Source of the DNA: UMGS1696 sp045643285
GTDB lineage: Bacteria; Bacillota; Clostridia; Oscillospirales; CAG-272
DNA length: 64,000 nucleotides
Assembly (NCBI GenBank): GCA_045643285.1
Contig: JAZUKN010000014.1
Location: 1-64,000, forward strand
Direction of reading: 5' to 3'
The translations under genes and the position numbers were made by a program. Numbering within the stretch: the first letter of the stretch is position 1; the number at the start of each line of letters is the position of its first letter. Positions 8,582-16,520 of the stretch are shown piece after piece. The notes under the pieces were generated by a model. That model was not told the DNA's origin. It searched no databases and saw nothing but the letters and a program-made list of their open reading frames with translations.

Positions 8582-9667
8582 TTATTCATCATTCATTATT
8601 TCTTTTCTTCTCGTCCGAATTGCCGCGGACTTTGCGCCGGATTCGCTGATTGCCGTGACGCTTTCACCGCCCGCGCGTATCTTTTCGACTGCCGCCGACA
8701 CTTTTTCCGGTGCCGCGCCGTCCGGATAGACGAGCAGAACGTCCGCGTCGTACTCGCGCTTCACGCCGAAAAACATATCAAGCGTATCGAGGTACACCGC
8801 AAAGCCGACTGCTCCGGACGTGCGTCCCATTTTCTTCATAAGCGAGTCGTACTGACCGCCCGAGAGAACGGACGACGGTATCCCCTCGACAAAACCGCGG
8901 AACACAAATCCGTTGTAGTAGTGTATGTCGCCCGTGACCGAGAAATCGAGCGTGATCTTTCTGTTATCTTCGAGGGACGACAGCACTGTCCGAAAGTCGC
9001 CGAGCGTTTTTTCACTGACAACGCCGGTGAGCATTTTTGTGACGTCTTCAAGTACGTCTGCTACCGCGCCGTTTACCTTGACGAGCGAGCGTAGGACGGT
9101 GGATTTCTCTTCACCGATGCGCGCGAAAACAGGTGCAAGCTCGTGCAGATTCTTTTCTCCGATGCAGTGCAGGACTGTCGGTTTTTCACTGTCCGTAATG
9201 CCGCAGTAGCGAAGCACCTCCGACAGCACGCCGAGATGCGACACCGCGAGAACGTTCGACGGGCTTATCACGTTGAGGGATTCGGACGCGAGCCGCATGA
9301 CTTCGTAGATGCGGTATGCGTCAATGTCGCCGATGCACTCAAGTCCCACCTGCATAAGCTCGCGGAAATTGCGGCTTCCGCGGTCGACACGGTACACGTT
9401 TTCGTTGTAGTAGAGCTTTTTCAGTCCGTCGCCGTCGCGTGTGTTCTTGACGATCGAAAGCGTTACGTCCGGCTTGAGTGCGAGCAGCTTTCCCGAGCCG
9501 TCCGTGAACGTGATAACGCTGTCCGAGACGAGAAAATCCTTGTGCCGCGCGTAGAGATCGTACTCCTCGAATTTGTTCATTTTGTACCGCGAATATCCGT
9601 ACTGCCCGTAAAGCGAACGGAGCGAATAAAGTATGGATTCGCCGTAATCTTCCGTCGTGCGCGTCAT
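8582..9667 (-). CDS. hisZ: ATP phosphoribosyltransferase regulatory subunit
   Basis: Catalytically dead histidyl-tRNA-synthetase-like protein that forms a hetero-octamer with short HisG and carries histidine feedback. The 361 residues keep class II aaRS core elements (DLYARHKDF, LALKPDVTLSIVK) and a C-terminal VVYP-type alpha/beta part. An upstream extension to 9733 is possible, but I chose 9667 because that ATG overlaps the yerC stop as ATGA. The last residues (MNDE, stop) fall at the edge of the downstream repeat element. Confidence 0.93.
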   Translation of the reverse strand: MTRTTEDYGESILYSLRSLYGQYGYSRYKMNKFEEYDLYARHKDFLVSDSVITFTDGSGKLLALKPDVTLSIVKNTRDGDGLKKLYYNENVYRVDRGSRNFRELMQVGLECIGDIDAYRIYEVMRLASESLNVISPSNVLAVSHLGVLSEVLRYCGITDSEKPTVLHCIGEKNLHELAPVFARIGEEKSTVLRSLVKVNGAVADVLEDVTKMLTGVVSEKTLGDFRTVLSSLEDNRKITLDFSVTGDIHYYNGFVFRGFVEGIPSSVLSGGQYDSLMKKMGRTSGAVGFAVYLDTLDMFFGVKREYDADVLLVYPDGAAPEKVSAAVEKIRAGGESVTAISESGAKSAAIRTRRKEIMNDE

Positions 9668-9957
9668 GATTTTCCGTCCTTTCTGAGCTTTTCGATAGCG
9701 GTTTTGTAGCCGCCGTCGCCGTAGTTCAGGCATTTGTTGACGCGCGAGATCGTTGCGGACGATATCGAGACTTCGTCGGCGATCTTCTGGTAGCTCTCGC
9801 CGTCGTAGAGCCGTTCAGCCGCTTCAAGCCGCTGTGCCATGTCCTTGATCTCCTTTATCGTGCAGAGATCCTCGAAGAATTTGTAGCACTCCTCGACGGA
9901 GTCCATTTTTACTATAGCGTCCATCAGTCTGTCGGTGGACTCGGTATGAAAAGTCAT
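9664..9957 (-). CDS. yerC: YerC/HisR-type TrpR-superfamily regulator, likely histidine repressor
   Basis: A 97-residue helical DNA-binding protein of the YerC/YecD family, with the TrpR-like helix-turn-helix in ESYQKIADEVSISSATISRV. In several Clostridia and Bacilli this family is linked to his genes and has been called HisR. Here it is the first gene of the his operon, overlapping hisZ by ATGA, and it sits directly behind a promoter whose -10 box lies inside a perfect inverted repeat. I infer autorepression plus repression of the whole operon with histidine as co-repressor; the co-repressor is not shown by sequence. Confidence 0.9.
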   Translation of the reverse strand: MTFHTESTDRLMDAIVKMDSVEECYKFFEDLCTIKEIKDMAQRLEAAERLYDGESYQKIADEVSISSATISRVNKCLNYGDGGYKTAIEKLRKDGKS

Positions 9958-9989
9958 TTTATATTATATTTCTCCCATAGCTTATTTTT

Positions 9990-10015
9990 ACTTTACCATT
10001 TTAGCACGGTAAAGT
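9990..10015. promoter_or_regulatory. Putative HisR/YerC operator
   Basis: A perfect inverted repeat has arms ACTTTACC and GGTAAAGT separated by ten bases. It covers the entire -10 box and part of the spacer of the yerC promoter, so protein bound here would block RNA polymerase. I see no second copy upstream of hisG. Confidence 0.75.
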
Positions 10016-10026
10016 GATAAAGTCAA
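9998..10026 (-). promoter_or_regulatory. Promoter of the yerC-his operon
   Basis: On the minus strand the -35 is TTGACT (10026-10021), with a 17-base spacer and -10 TAAAAT (10003-9998). Transcription would start about 33 bases before the yerC ATG, leaving room for only a short leader with GGGAGA at 9976-9971. There is no space for a T-box or attenuator. Confidence 0.85.
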
Positions 10027-10131
10027 TGTCTGAAGTGACGAAAATGTGTGAAAAACCGGATCGATGTAAGTTATTATTCACAAAAACCGAAGAAAAAAGT
10101 CCCGTGCGCGGTATATGCAGGCGCAGAAATG

Positions 10132-10160
10132 TTGACATATCGTGCGGCGCGGAGTATAAT
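10132..10160 (+). promoter_or_regulatory. Perfect consensus sigma-A promoter upstream of the YdcF-like gene
   Basis: TTGACA at 10132-10137, a 17-base spacer, TATAAT at 10155-10160. It is about 40 bases upstream of the ATG at 10200 and diverges from the his promoter. Confidence 0.9.
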
Positions 10161-10199
10161 TTACGTAATAAATGATTGAAAACCGCGCGGGAGGAGACC

Positions 10200-11426
10200 A
10201 TGCCGAACAAATTCAAGAGAATGCTTGCCGCTACGATAACGGTGGCACTGATGCTTGTCTCGTCAGCCGCCGCAGTGATACTCTCGGCAGGGAAAGTACC
10301 GACAACCGCGGTAGTGATGCTCGATATTATCGTTCTGCTCTCGCTTTCCGTTGTTCTTATGGCGCACGCATTCGCCGACAGTGTGCGTGAGACTATATAT
10401 TCATACGCGAACGTCGGATACATCGGCGGGATATTGTTCCTCACTATCCTTTTAATTTCGCTTATCGGTCATTTTACGACGCAGGTGCGCTCAGGTGCGT
10501 TTTCGCTCCGCGCAATGTTTGATATGCTCACGGATTTTCCGTGGCAGTTCGCGGAATTTGCCGTTCCCGTGATGTTCGCAGTCGTTATCATGCTCGGCGC
10601 GAGCAACATCGCACTCATAAAGCACGAGGGATTCAGACCGAAAAATCTTCTGAGCCTTGTTCTCGGAGGACTGTATATCGGCGGTACTGTCGCAATATGG
10701 ATCGCCTCGCTCATGCTTGAGAGATACGTTTTTGACGTTCATTCGTCGAAGATCCAGCTCGTGATGAATACATATATTCCGCTTTTCTTCATACTTATGA
10801 TGTGTTACCTCGAATGTATCCTTGTCGGGTGCGCTATAATGGGATTCGTCGCCACGATGAAAGAACCGGAGTACGATAAAGACTACATTATCATCCTCGG
10901 CTGTTCGATAGACAAGCGCGGAGGACTGCTTCCGCTTCTCAAAGGGAGAACGAACCGCGCTATCCGTTTTGCGTGGGATCAGGAGATAAAGACCGGGAAA
11001 AGGTGCCTGTACGTTCCGTCGGGCGGACAGGGACCGAACGAGATCATGTCCGAAGGCTCGGCTATGGAGTTTTATCTTCTCTCGCACGGCGCGGAGCCGG
11101 ACGAGATAATACCGGAGAAAAAATCGACGGATACATACGAAAACTTCCTTTTCTCCGCACGTCTTATAAAAGAGCGCAACCCCGACGCGAAGATCGCATT
11201 TGCGACGACGAACTTCCATGTTTTCCGCAGTGGTATCATCGCGCGAATGGCAGGCGTTGACGCTGAGGGAGTTGCCAGCCCGACAAAATGGTACTTCTGG
11301 CCGAACGGCTTCATACGCGAGTTTTTCGGCATACTTGCGATAAACAAAAAAGCACACATCCGTATGGCGGTGCTGACTGCCGTTTTGTGCATCGTACTCG
11401 GTGTGGTATCTTACGGGTGGATTTGA
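10200..11426 (+). CDS. Multi-pass membrane protein with YdcF/SanA (DUF218) domain
   Basis: The 408 residues begin with about six hydrophobic segments (residues about 8-230), followed by a soluble DUF218/YdcF-like domain (about 235-375: DYIIILGCSIDKRGG, RTNRAIRF, VPSGGQGPNE, STDTYENF, TNFHVFRSG) and a last membrane segment. The YdcF/ElyC/SanA family is tied to cell-envelope maintenance; the biochemical reaction is not settled. I chose ATG 10200 (MPNKFKR) because GGGAGGAG precedes it. A TTG eight codons upstream (10176) is open but lacks a ribosome site. The aldo/keto reductase follows after 38 bases. Confidence 0.8.
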   Translation: MPNKFKRMLAATITVALMLVSSAAAVILSAGKVPTTAVVMLDIIVLLSLSVVLMAHAFADSVRETIYSYANVGYIGGILFLTILLISLIGHFTTQVRSGAFSLRAMFDMLTDFPWQFAEFAVPVMFAVVIMLGASNIALIKHEGFRPKNLLSLVLGGLYIGGTVAIWIASLMLERYVFDVHSSKIQLVMNTYIPLFFILMMCYLECILVGCAIMGFVATMKEPEYDKDYIIILGCSIDKRGGLLPLLKGRTNRAIRFAWDQEIKTGKRCLYVPSGGQGPNEIMSEGSAMEFYLLSHGAEPDEIIPEKKSTDTYENFLFSARLIKERNPDAKIAFATTNFHVFRSGIIARMAGVDAEGVASPTKWYFWPNGFIREFFGILAINKKAHIRMAVLTAVLCIVLGVVSYGWI

Positions 11427-11464
11427 TTTATTTAAGATAAAAATGAAACAAGGAGAATAACCAG

Positions 11465-12553
11465 ATGAAAAAACTCGGATTCGGTCTTATGCGTCTGCCG
11501 ATGAACGGCGAAGAGGTCGACATCGAAACATCGAAAAAGATGGTCGACTCGTTTATCGAAAACGGCTTCAACTACTTTGACTCCGCGCGCGTGTATCTCG
11601 GCTCAAAGTGCGAGAGCATCACAAAGGAAATACTGACCTCTCGCTATCCGAGAGAGAGCTATTTTCTCACGGGTAAGCTCTCGCCGTCGTGCTTTGAAAA
11701 AGAAGAGGACATCGTTCCGCTTTTCGAGAGCCAGCTCTCTGATCTCGGCGTCGATTATCTCGACTATTATCTGATGCACTCACAGCACAAAGGCAATTAT
11801 CAGAAATTCAAGGACTGCCGCGCGTATGAGATCGCATCGGAGCTGAAAAAAACCGGAAAGATCCGTCACGTCGGCATCTCGTTCCACGACACTGCGGACT
11901 TTCTCGAAACTATCCTCTCCGAACAGCCGATGATCGAAGCCGTACAGCTCCAGTTCAACTACATGGACTACGATTCGCCGACGGTGCAGGCGCGTCAGTG
12001 CTACGAGGTCGCACGCAGATTCGGCAAGGACGTGCTTATCATGGAACCTGTAAAGGGAGGTTCGCTCGCAAACATCCCCGACGAAGCAAAAGCGGTCTTC
12101 GCGTCCGTCGGAAGTGCGTCGCCTGCCTCCTATGCGATACGCTACGCGGCAGGATTTGACGGAGTCATCTGCGTTCTTTCCGGTATGAGCACACCCGAAC
12201 AGATGGCGGACAACATGAGCTTCATGTCCGATTTCAAGCCGCTTTCCGACGAAGAAAAAGACGCCGTCGAAAAGGTGAAGAGCATCATAAATTCAAAGTA
12301 TCTCATCCCCTGCACGGCGTGCAAATACTGCGTCGACGGTTGCCCGATGAACATTCCGATACCGCGCCTGTTCTCGTGTCTGAACGGCAAAAAGGCTTAC
12401 GGCGACGTTTACGCGAAGGCGAAGTACGACCACGTCACCGAGGAAAAGGGCAAAGCGTCCGACTGCATAAAGTGCGGTGCGTGCGAGGATTCCTGTCCGC
12501 AGAAGCTCGATATACGCGACCTGCTCGAAGAAGTCGCACGGGAATTTGATTAA
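11465..12553 (+). CDS. Aldo/keto reductase with C-terminal 2x[4Fe-4S] ferredoxin-like domain
   Basis: An AKR barrel (about 1-265: GFGLMRLPM, FDSAR, YLDYYLMHSQ, IRHVGISFHD) is followed by two cysteine clusters, CTACKYCVDGCP and CIKCGACEDSCP, which should bind two [4Fe-4S] centres. Such fused enzymes are common in anaerobes and presumably accept electrons from iron-sulfur donors rather than only NADPH. The substrate is unknown. An AAGGAG ribosome site precedes the ATG. It is likely cotranscribed with the YdcF-like gene and ends at the terminator 12558-12585. Confidence 0.88.
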   Translation: MKKLGFGLMRLPMNGEEVDIETSKKMVDSFIENGFNYFDSARVYLGSKCESITKEILTSRYPRESYFLTGKLSPSCFEKEEDIVPLFESQLSDLGVDYLDYYLMHSQHKGNYQKFKDCRAYEIASELKKTGKIRHVGISFHDTADFLETILSEQPMIEAVQLQFNYMDYDSPTVQARQCYEVARRFGKDVLIMEPVKGGSLANIPDEAKAVFASVGSASPASYAIRYAAGFDGVICVLSGMSTPEQMADNMSFMSDFKPLSDEEKDAVEKVKSIINSKYLIPCTACKYCVDGCPMNIPIPRLFSCLNGKKAYGDVYAKAKYDHVTEEKGKASDCIKCGACEDSCPQKLDIRDLLEEVAREFD

Positions 12554-12557
12554 AAAG

Positions 12558-12585
12558 AAAAAACGTCTCTCACGAGGCGTTTTTC
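12558..12585. terminator. Bidirectional terminator between aldo/keto reductase and the 78-residue ORF
   Basis: Arms AAAAACGTCTC and GAGGCGTTTTT pair with one G-T wobble around a four-base loop, flanked by A and T tracts. It lies between convergent genes. Confidence 0.85.
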
Positions 12586-12601
12586 TTTGTTTTGTGCAGT
12601 T

Positions 12602-12838
12602 TTATTTCGCTTTTTTCGCGCATTTCGGAGCGGATTTTGCCGCTTTTGCAGGCTTCGATTCCGCTTTTTCTGTTTTCTTTCCGGCGTGGAATTTTCTGTA
12701 CGCCTTGTCGCACGGATTTTCGAGCGTCTTGTCGCATTTCTCGCAGAAGTCGAACGTGCCGCACGCATCCGCGCCAAGTTCTTCGCTCTTCTTCCATTTC
12801 ATTTCGTCGAGCTCTTGCTGTTTCTTTGTGAGTGCCAT
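12602..12838 (-). CDS. Small cysteine- and lysine-rich protein, function unknown
   Basis: 78 residues. The N-terminal half carries cysteines at 26, 32, 35 and 43 (CGTFDFCEKCDKTLENPC), a spacing that could form a small zinc site. The C-terminal third is a Lys/Ala/Pro-rich basic tail resembling histone H1-like or RNA-binding tails. A GGAGG ribosome site and a perfect consensus promoter (12872-12900) argue that it is real and strongly expressed. I do not recognise a named family. Confidence 0.75.
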   Translation of the reverse strand: MALTKKQQELDEMKWKKSEELGADACGTFDFCEKCDKTLENPCDKAYRKFHAGKKTEKAESKPAKAAKSAPKCAKKAK

Positions 12839-12871
12839 ATTTTTCCTCCACTTAATAATTCAAACGCACGG

Positions 12872-12900
12872 ATTATACCATATTCGCCGCACGTTGTCAA
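12872..12900 (-). promoter_or_regulatory. Perfect consensus promoter of the 78-residue gene
   Basis: On the minus strand TTGACA (12900-12895), 17-base spacer, TATAAT (12877-12872), about 33 bases before the ATG at 12838. Confidence 0.9.
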
Positions 12901-12972
12901 TATGACCGAAAGTGTGAAAACGCTGAAAAACCGCTATGAAACCGTGTTCTTTACAGTTATTACGTACATATG

Positions 12973-15201
12973 CTATTCTACAACTGTAGTAATTATCTCT
13001 TCTCCGTTCACGCAGACCGTGACTTTTTCGCCTGCTTTTCCGTGGAGTGCGAACGAGACGACCTTGCCGTTTTTCCATTCGCAGTCGACCGAATAGCCGC
13101 CGCGCGCTCTTAGACCTCTGAACGAGCCGGACCGCCATTCTTCGTCTGTCGGCAGTGCAGGCAGAAGCGTTACTTTTCCTCCGTGGCTCTGGATAAGCAT
13201 TTCCGCTATCGCCGCAGTGCCTCCGAAGTTACCGTCTATCTGGAACGGCGGATGATTGTCGAACATATTCGGGAGCGTGCAGTTTCCGATAAGCCCCGTG
13301 AGGTTCGAGAGTGCCGAGTCGCCGTCGCCGAGCCGTGCGAAGAAGAGCGTTATCCACGCCTTTGACCAGCCTGTGTGACCGCCTCCGTGCGATAGCCGCC
13401 GCTCAAGCGTCACTCTTGCCGCGTCGCAAAGCTCCGGTTTTGACGGATTTATCTCGTCACCGGGGAAGAGTGCGAATAACTGAGAAATGTGCCTGTGTCC
13501 GGGTTCGGGTTCGTCGAAGTCCTCGCTCCATTCCATGATCTGCCCGTGCTTGCCGATTCCGAGCGGCGCGAGAAGTGATATTTTCTCTCTTAATTCGTCC
13601 GCAAAGTCTGCATCTTTTCCGAGGATATCGCACGTTTCTGCCGTCATCGAGAACAGCGCGCGGATTATCTCGTTGTCGATAGTCGGTGCGGCACAGATTG
13701 AGTGGCGTTCGCCGTTTTCGGTGAAGAAAGAGTTTTCGGGGGAGTTCGACGGACACGTTGCAAGACAGCCCGTGCGCGGGTCGACGACGAGAAAATCAAG
13801 GAAGAATTCGCACGCGCCGCGCAGAATGTCGTAATTGTCGCGCAGTACCGCCGTGTCGTTCGAGAACAGATAGCGTTCCCATATATGCAGACAGCACCAC
13901 GCACCGGCGCACATGAACGAGCCCCACGATGCGCCCTCACCCGGGGAAGTGAAGCCCCACGGATTTGTGATAGTGTGCGCTACCCAGCCGCTTGCATTGT
14001 ACTGTACCTTGGCCGTCTGTCTGCCGTGCTCCGAGATGAAACGGATGTGATCGAAGAACGGCTTTATCAGTTCCGGCAGACCGCACGTTTCGGCGAGCCA
14101 ATAGTTCATCTGAATGTTGATGTTGATGTGATAGTCCGCGCCCCACGGTGTGTTGTATCCCTCAGCCCACACGCCTTGCAAATTTGCGGGCAGTCGGCAG
14201 TTATACGACGAGCAGATCAGCAAATACCGCCCGAACGCGAAGTAGAGGAGCGCGAGTCCGGTGTCCTTTTCGCCGGATTTCACGCGGAGGATACGCTCGT
14301 TCGTCGGTATGGGAGAGTCGGTTTCGATCCCGTCGAGCGAGATGACCGCGCGTCCGAGCAGGGAAGACAGTATTTCCGCGGATTTACTATACCTTTCACC
14401 GAACGTGCCGCTGATCCCGTCGACTGCCCTCTTTGCGAGAGCGAACGGGACTTCGGGATCGGATTCGGGGAGCGGCAGTCCACCCGGCTTTGGCGGAACG
14501 TAGCCCGTGCGGATGTCGACCGTTACGGTGAGCCGTGTAACGCCCTCGAAAGTGATACCGCTCTGCGCCACTGTTGCCGTTCCGTCGTGCGTGAATCTTC
14601 CGTATACTGCATAAGCCTCACCGCGTTCGTAGGCATATTTCAGCGAGAACGAATCGTGGGCATATTCGGCTGTTGCGTATTGATTTTCGTAGCGGAAACA
14701 GACCGAAAACGGCTTGTCAGACGTGTATTCCGCCGAGAAAACGCCGTCGTCAAGGGACGTGAAAAACCGTCTGACGTGATGTGCGCCGTTTTCGGTGAAC
14801 GATGTTTCGGACAGTCCGCCGTCGAGCGTGAGAGTGCGGGAATAATCGCTTATCAAACCTTCATCGAGCGTCGGAAAGTCGAAGAACATCTCTCCTGCGA
14901 TCTGGAACGCACCGTAGTCGGGACCGTGCGAGCCGTCCGAGCCGCAGACCATGTATTTCATCGTCAGTTCTTCGCCTGTTTTGTAGTCGCCCGAGAAGAT
15001 TGCGTTCCGTATCTCGTCGAGATGCGCAGGACATTCGGCGTTGTCCTGGAGTTTATCATACCTGCCACTCCATAGGGACTCTTCGCAGAGCGTTATCCTG
15101 TCGCGCGAGATGCCGCCCCACACAGTTGCGCCGATCCGTCCGTTTCCGAGCGGAAGCGATTCCGTCCACACGGAAGCCGGAGACGTGTAATGTAATTTCA
15201 T
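12973..15201 (-). CDS. Glycoside hydrolase family 95, probable alpha-L-fucosidase (or alpha-L-galactosidase)
   Basis: 742 residues in the GH95 pattern: an N-terminal beta domain (SLPLGNGRIGATVWGG), then the (alpha/alpha)6 barrel with the Asn pair in YHININIQMNYW (about 360), the acid region EWSEDFDEPEPGHRHISQLF (about 557) and GGGHTGWSKAW (about 608), then a C-terminal beta domain. These enzymes release alpha-1,2-linked fucose or galactose. No signal peptide is seen, so it would act on imported oligosaccharides. I chose ATG 15201 rather than 15264 because the longer form would overlap acpP and lacks family similarity. Its position 34 bases behind acpP, in a lipid operon, is odd. Confidence 0.92.
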   Translation of the reverse strand: MKLHYTSPASVWTESLPLGNGRIGATVWGGISRDRITLCEESLWSGRYDKLQDNAECPAHLDEIRNAIFSGDYKTGEELTMKYMVCGSDGSHGPDYGAFQIAGEMFFDFPTLDEGLISDYSRTLTLDGGLSETSFTENGAHHVRRFFTSLDDGVFSAEYTSDKPFSVCFRYENQYATAEYAHDSFSLKYAYERGEAYAVYGRFTHDGTATVAQSGITFEGVTRLTVTVDIRTGYVPPKPGGLPLPESDPEVPFALAKRAVDGISGTFGERYSKSAEILSSLLGRAVISLDGIETDSPIPTNERILRVKSGEKDTGLALLYFAFGRYLLICSSYNCRLPANLQGVWAEGYNTPWGADYHININIQMNYWLAETCGLPELIKPFFDHIRFISEHGRQTAKVQYNASGWVAHTITNPWGFTSPGEGASWGSFMCAGAWCCLHIWERYLFSNDTAVLRDNYDILRGACEFFLDFLVVDPRTGCLATCPSNSPENSFFTENGERHSICAAPTIDNEIIRALFSMTAETCDILGKDADFADELREKISLLAPLGIGKHGQIMEWSEDFDEPEPGHRHISQLFALFPGDEINPSKPELCDAARVTLERRLSHGGGHTGWSKAWITLFFARLGDGDSALSNLTGLIGNCTLPNMFDNHPPFQIDGNFGGTAAIAEMLIQSHGGKVTLLPALPTDEEWRSGSFRGLRARGGYSVDCEWKNGKVVSFALHGKAGEKVTVCVNGEEIITTVVE

Positions 15202-15235
15202 AATGTTATTATTCCTGTAGGATAGATTCTTCCGC

Positions 15236-15460
15236 TTATTCTTTGCTTTCGAGGAACGAGACAACGTCGCCGACTGTCGAGAATTTTGCGAGCTCTTCGT
15301 CGGGAACGGTGATGCCTTTTACTTCTTCGATAGTCATGAGAAGCTGGAGGATGTCGAGCGAGTCAGCGCCGAGGTCTTCTTTGATTCTCGACTCCGATGT
15401 AACGCGGCTTTCGTCGAGCTTGAGCTGTTCTGCGAGGATCTTTTTTACTTCTTCAAACAT
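15236..15460 (-). CDS. acpP: Acyl carrier protein
   Basis: 74 residues, acidic and helical, with the phosphopantetheine serine in GADSLDILQL. It carries acyl chains for fatty-acid and phospholipid synthesis. It lies 27 bases after plsX, the usual plsX-acpP partnership. A second ACP (24554-24781) has a different sequence around the serine. AAGGAG lies just upstream of the ATG. Confidence 0.96.
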   Translation of the reverse strand: MFEEVKKILAEQLKLDESRVTSESRIKEDLGADSLDILQLLMTIEEVKGITVPDEELAKFSTVGDVVSFLESKE

Positions 15461-15487
15461 GGTGTGTTCTCCTTTAAGTTAAAATAA

Positions 15488-16519
15488 TTATTGATTATCA
15501 TTCTCAGTCGGCTTTTCTGCGATCTCTGCGAGGGACGCGGAGATTTTTTCGCCGATTTTGTTTTTTTCCATGCGGTACGCCTGCTCGATGCACTTCGACA
15601 CCGCGACGGCACCGGACGAGCCGTGTCCCTTGACTACGGTCTTTTCGCATCCGAGAAGCACGCTTCCGCCGTAGTTCTGGTAGTCCATGAACGCTTTTTC
15701 TTCCATGAACATTTTCTTCATAAACGCCGCGCCGATTTTGTACTGAGGCTTCGACATTATGTCTTTTTTGATTTTCTTTAGCAGTTCAAGCGCAACGCCC
15801 TCTGTTGTTTTCGTCAGTACGTTGCCGGAGAAGCCGTCGCAAACCACGAGATCGTATTTTCCCGACAGCAGGTCGCGGCTTTCCATGTTCCCGACGAAGT
15901 TTATCGACTCGCACGACTGAAGAAGCGGGTACGCTGTCTTTCTGAGGTCGTCGCCTTTTTCGGTTTCCGTGCCGATGTTCAGCATGGCGACGCGCGGATT
16001 TACTATACCGTAGCAGCATTCGAGATAACGGCTGCCCATTATCGCAAATTCGACGAGCTGAGTGGGGATAATGTCAACATTCGCGCCGCTGTCGCAGATA
16101 CCGACGATCCCGCCTGCCATTGTCGGCAGAATAGGGCAAAACGCAGGACGGCGGATGCCGCGGATGCGTCCGATGCGTAGAGTCGACGCCGCCACAAGTG
16201 CGCCCGTTGCGCCTGTTGAGACGAGTGCTTTGATTTCACTGTCTTCTCTCAGCAGTCGTATCGCGCGGATCATCGAGCTGTCTTTTTTGAGGCGTATCGC
16301 GTCTGTCGGCTTGTCTTCTCCCGTGATAACTTCGGGCGCGTGGACGATCTCTATTCTGTCGCCGGTGTAGCCGAGACGGTCAAGCTCAGGTTTTATCACA
16401 TTTTCGTCACCCGTGAGGACGAGCGAAACATCTTCGAGATTTTTGAGCGCGAGGACTGAGCCTTCGATATTCGCCGACGGGCTTTTGTCTCCGCCGAGCG
16501 TGTCAATTACTATTTTCAT
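15488..16519 (-). CDS. plsX: Phosphate acyltransferase PlsX
   Basis: Makes acyl-phosphate from acyl-ACP for PlsY, or runs in reverse to load exogenous acyl-phosphate onto ACP. 343 residues, beginning MKIVIDTLGGDKSPSANIEG and containing STGATGALVAAS and the C-terminal GHGSSGAVAV motif. I chose ATG 16519: it starts one base after the stop of the preceding gene with GAGGAC upstream. The frame extends five codons to a TTG (16534). Confidence 0.96.
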   Translation of the reverse strand: MKIVIDTLGGDKSPSANIEGSVLALKNLEDVSLVLTGDENVIKPELDRLGYTGDRIEIVHAPEVITGEDKPTDAIRLKKDSSMIRAIRLLREDSEIKALVSTGATGALVAASTLRIGRIRGIRRPAFCPILPTMAGGIVGICDSGANVDIIPTQLVEFAIMGSRYLECCYGIVNPRVAMLNIGTETEKGDDLRKTAYPLLQSCESINFVGNMESRDLLSGKYDLVVCDGFSGNVLTKTTEGVALELLKKIKKDIMSKPQYKIGAAFMKKMFMEEKAFMDYQNYGGSVLLGCEKTVVKGHGSSGAVAVSKCIEQAYRMEKNKIGEKISASLAEIAEKPTENDNQ

Positions 16520-16520
16520 T

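Noticed and set aside
13702..15075. A 457-codon open frame on the plus strand
   Set aside because: It is wholly antisense to the GH95 gene, rich in Arg/Val/Glu with no recognisable motifs, and lacks a ribosome site; it is a mirror of a GC-rich gene.
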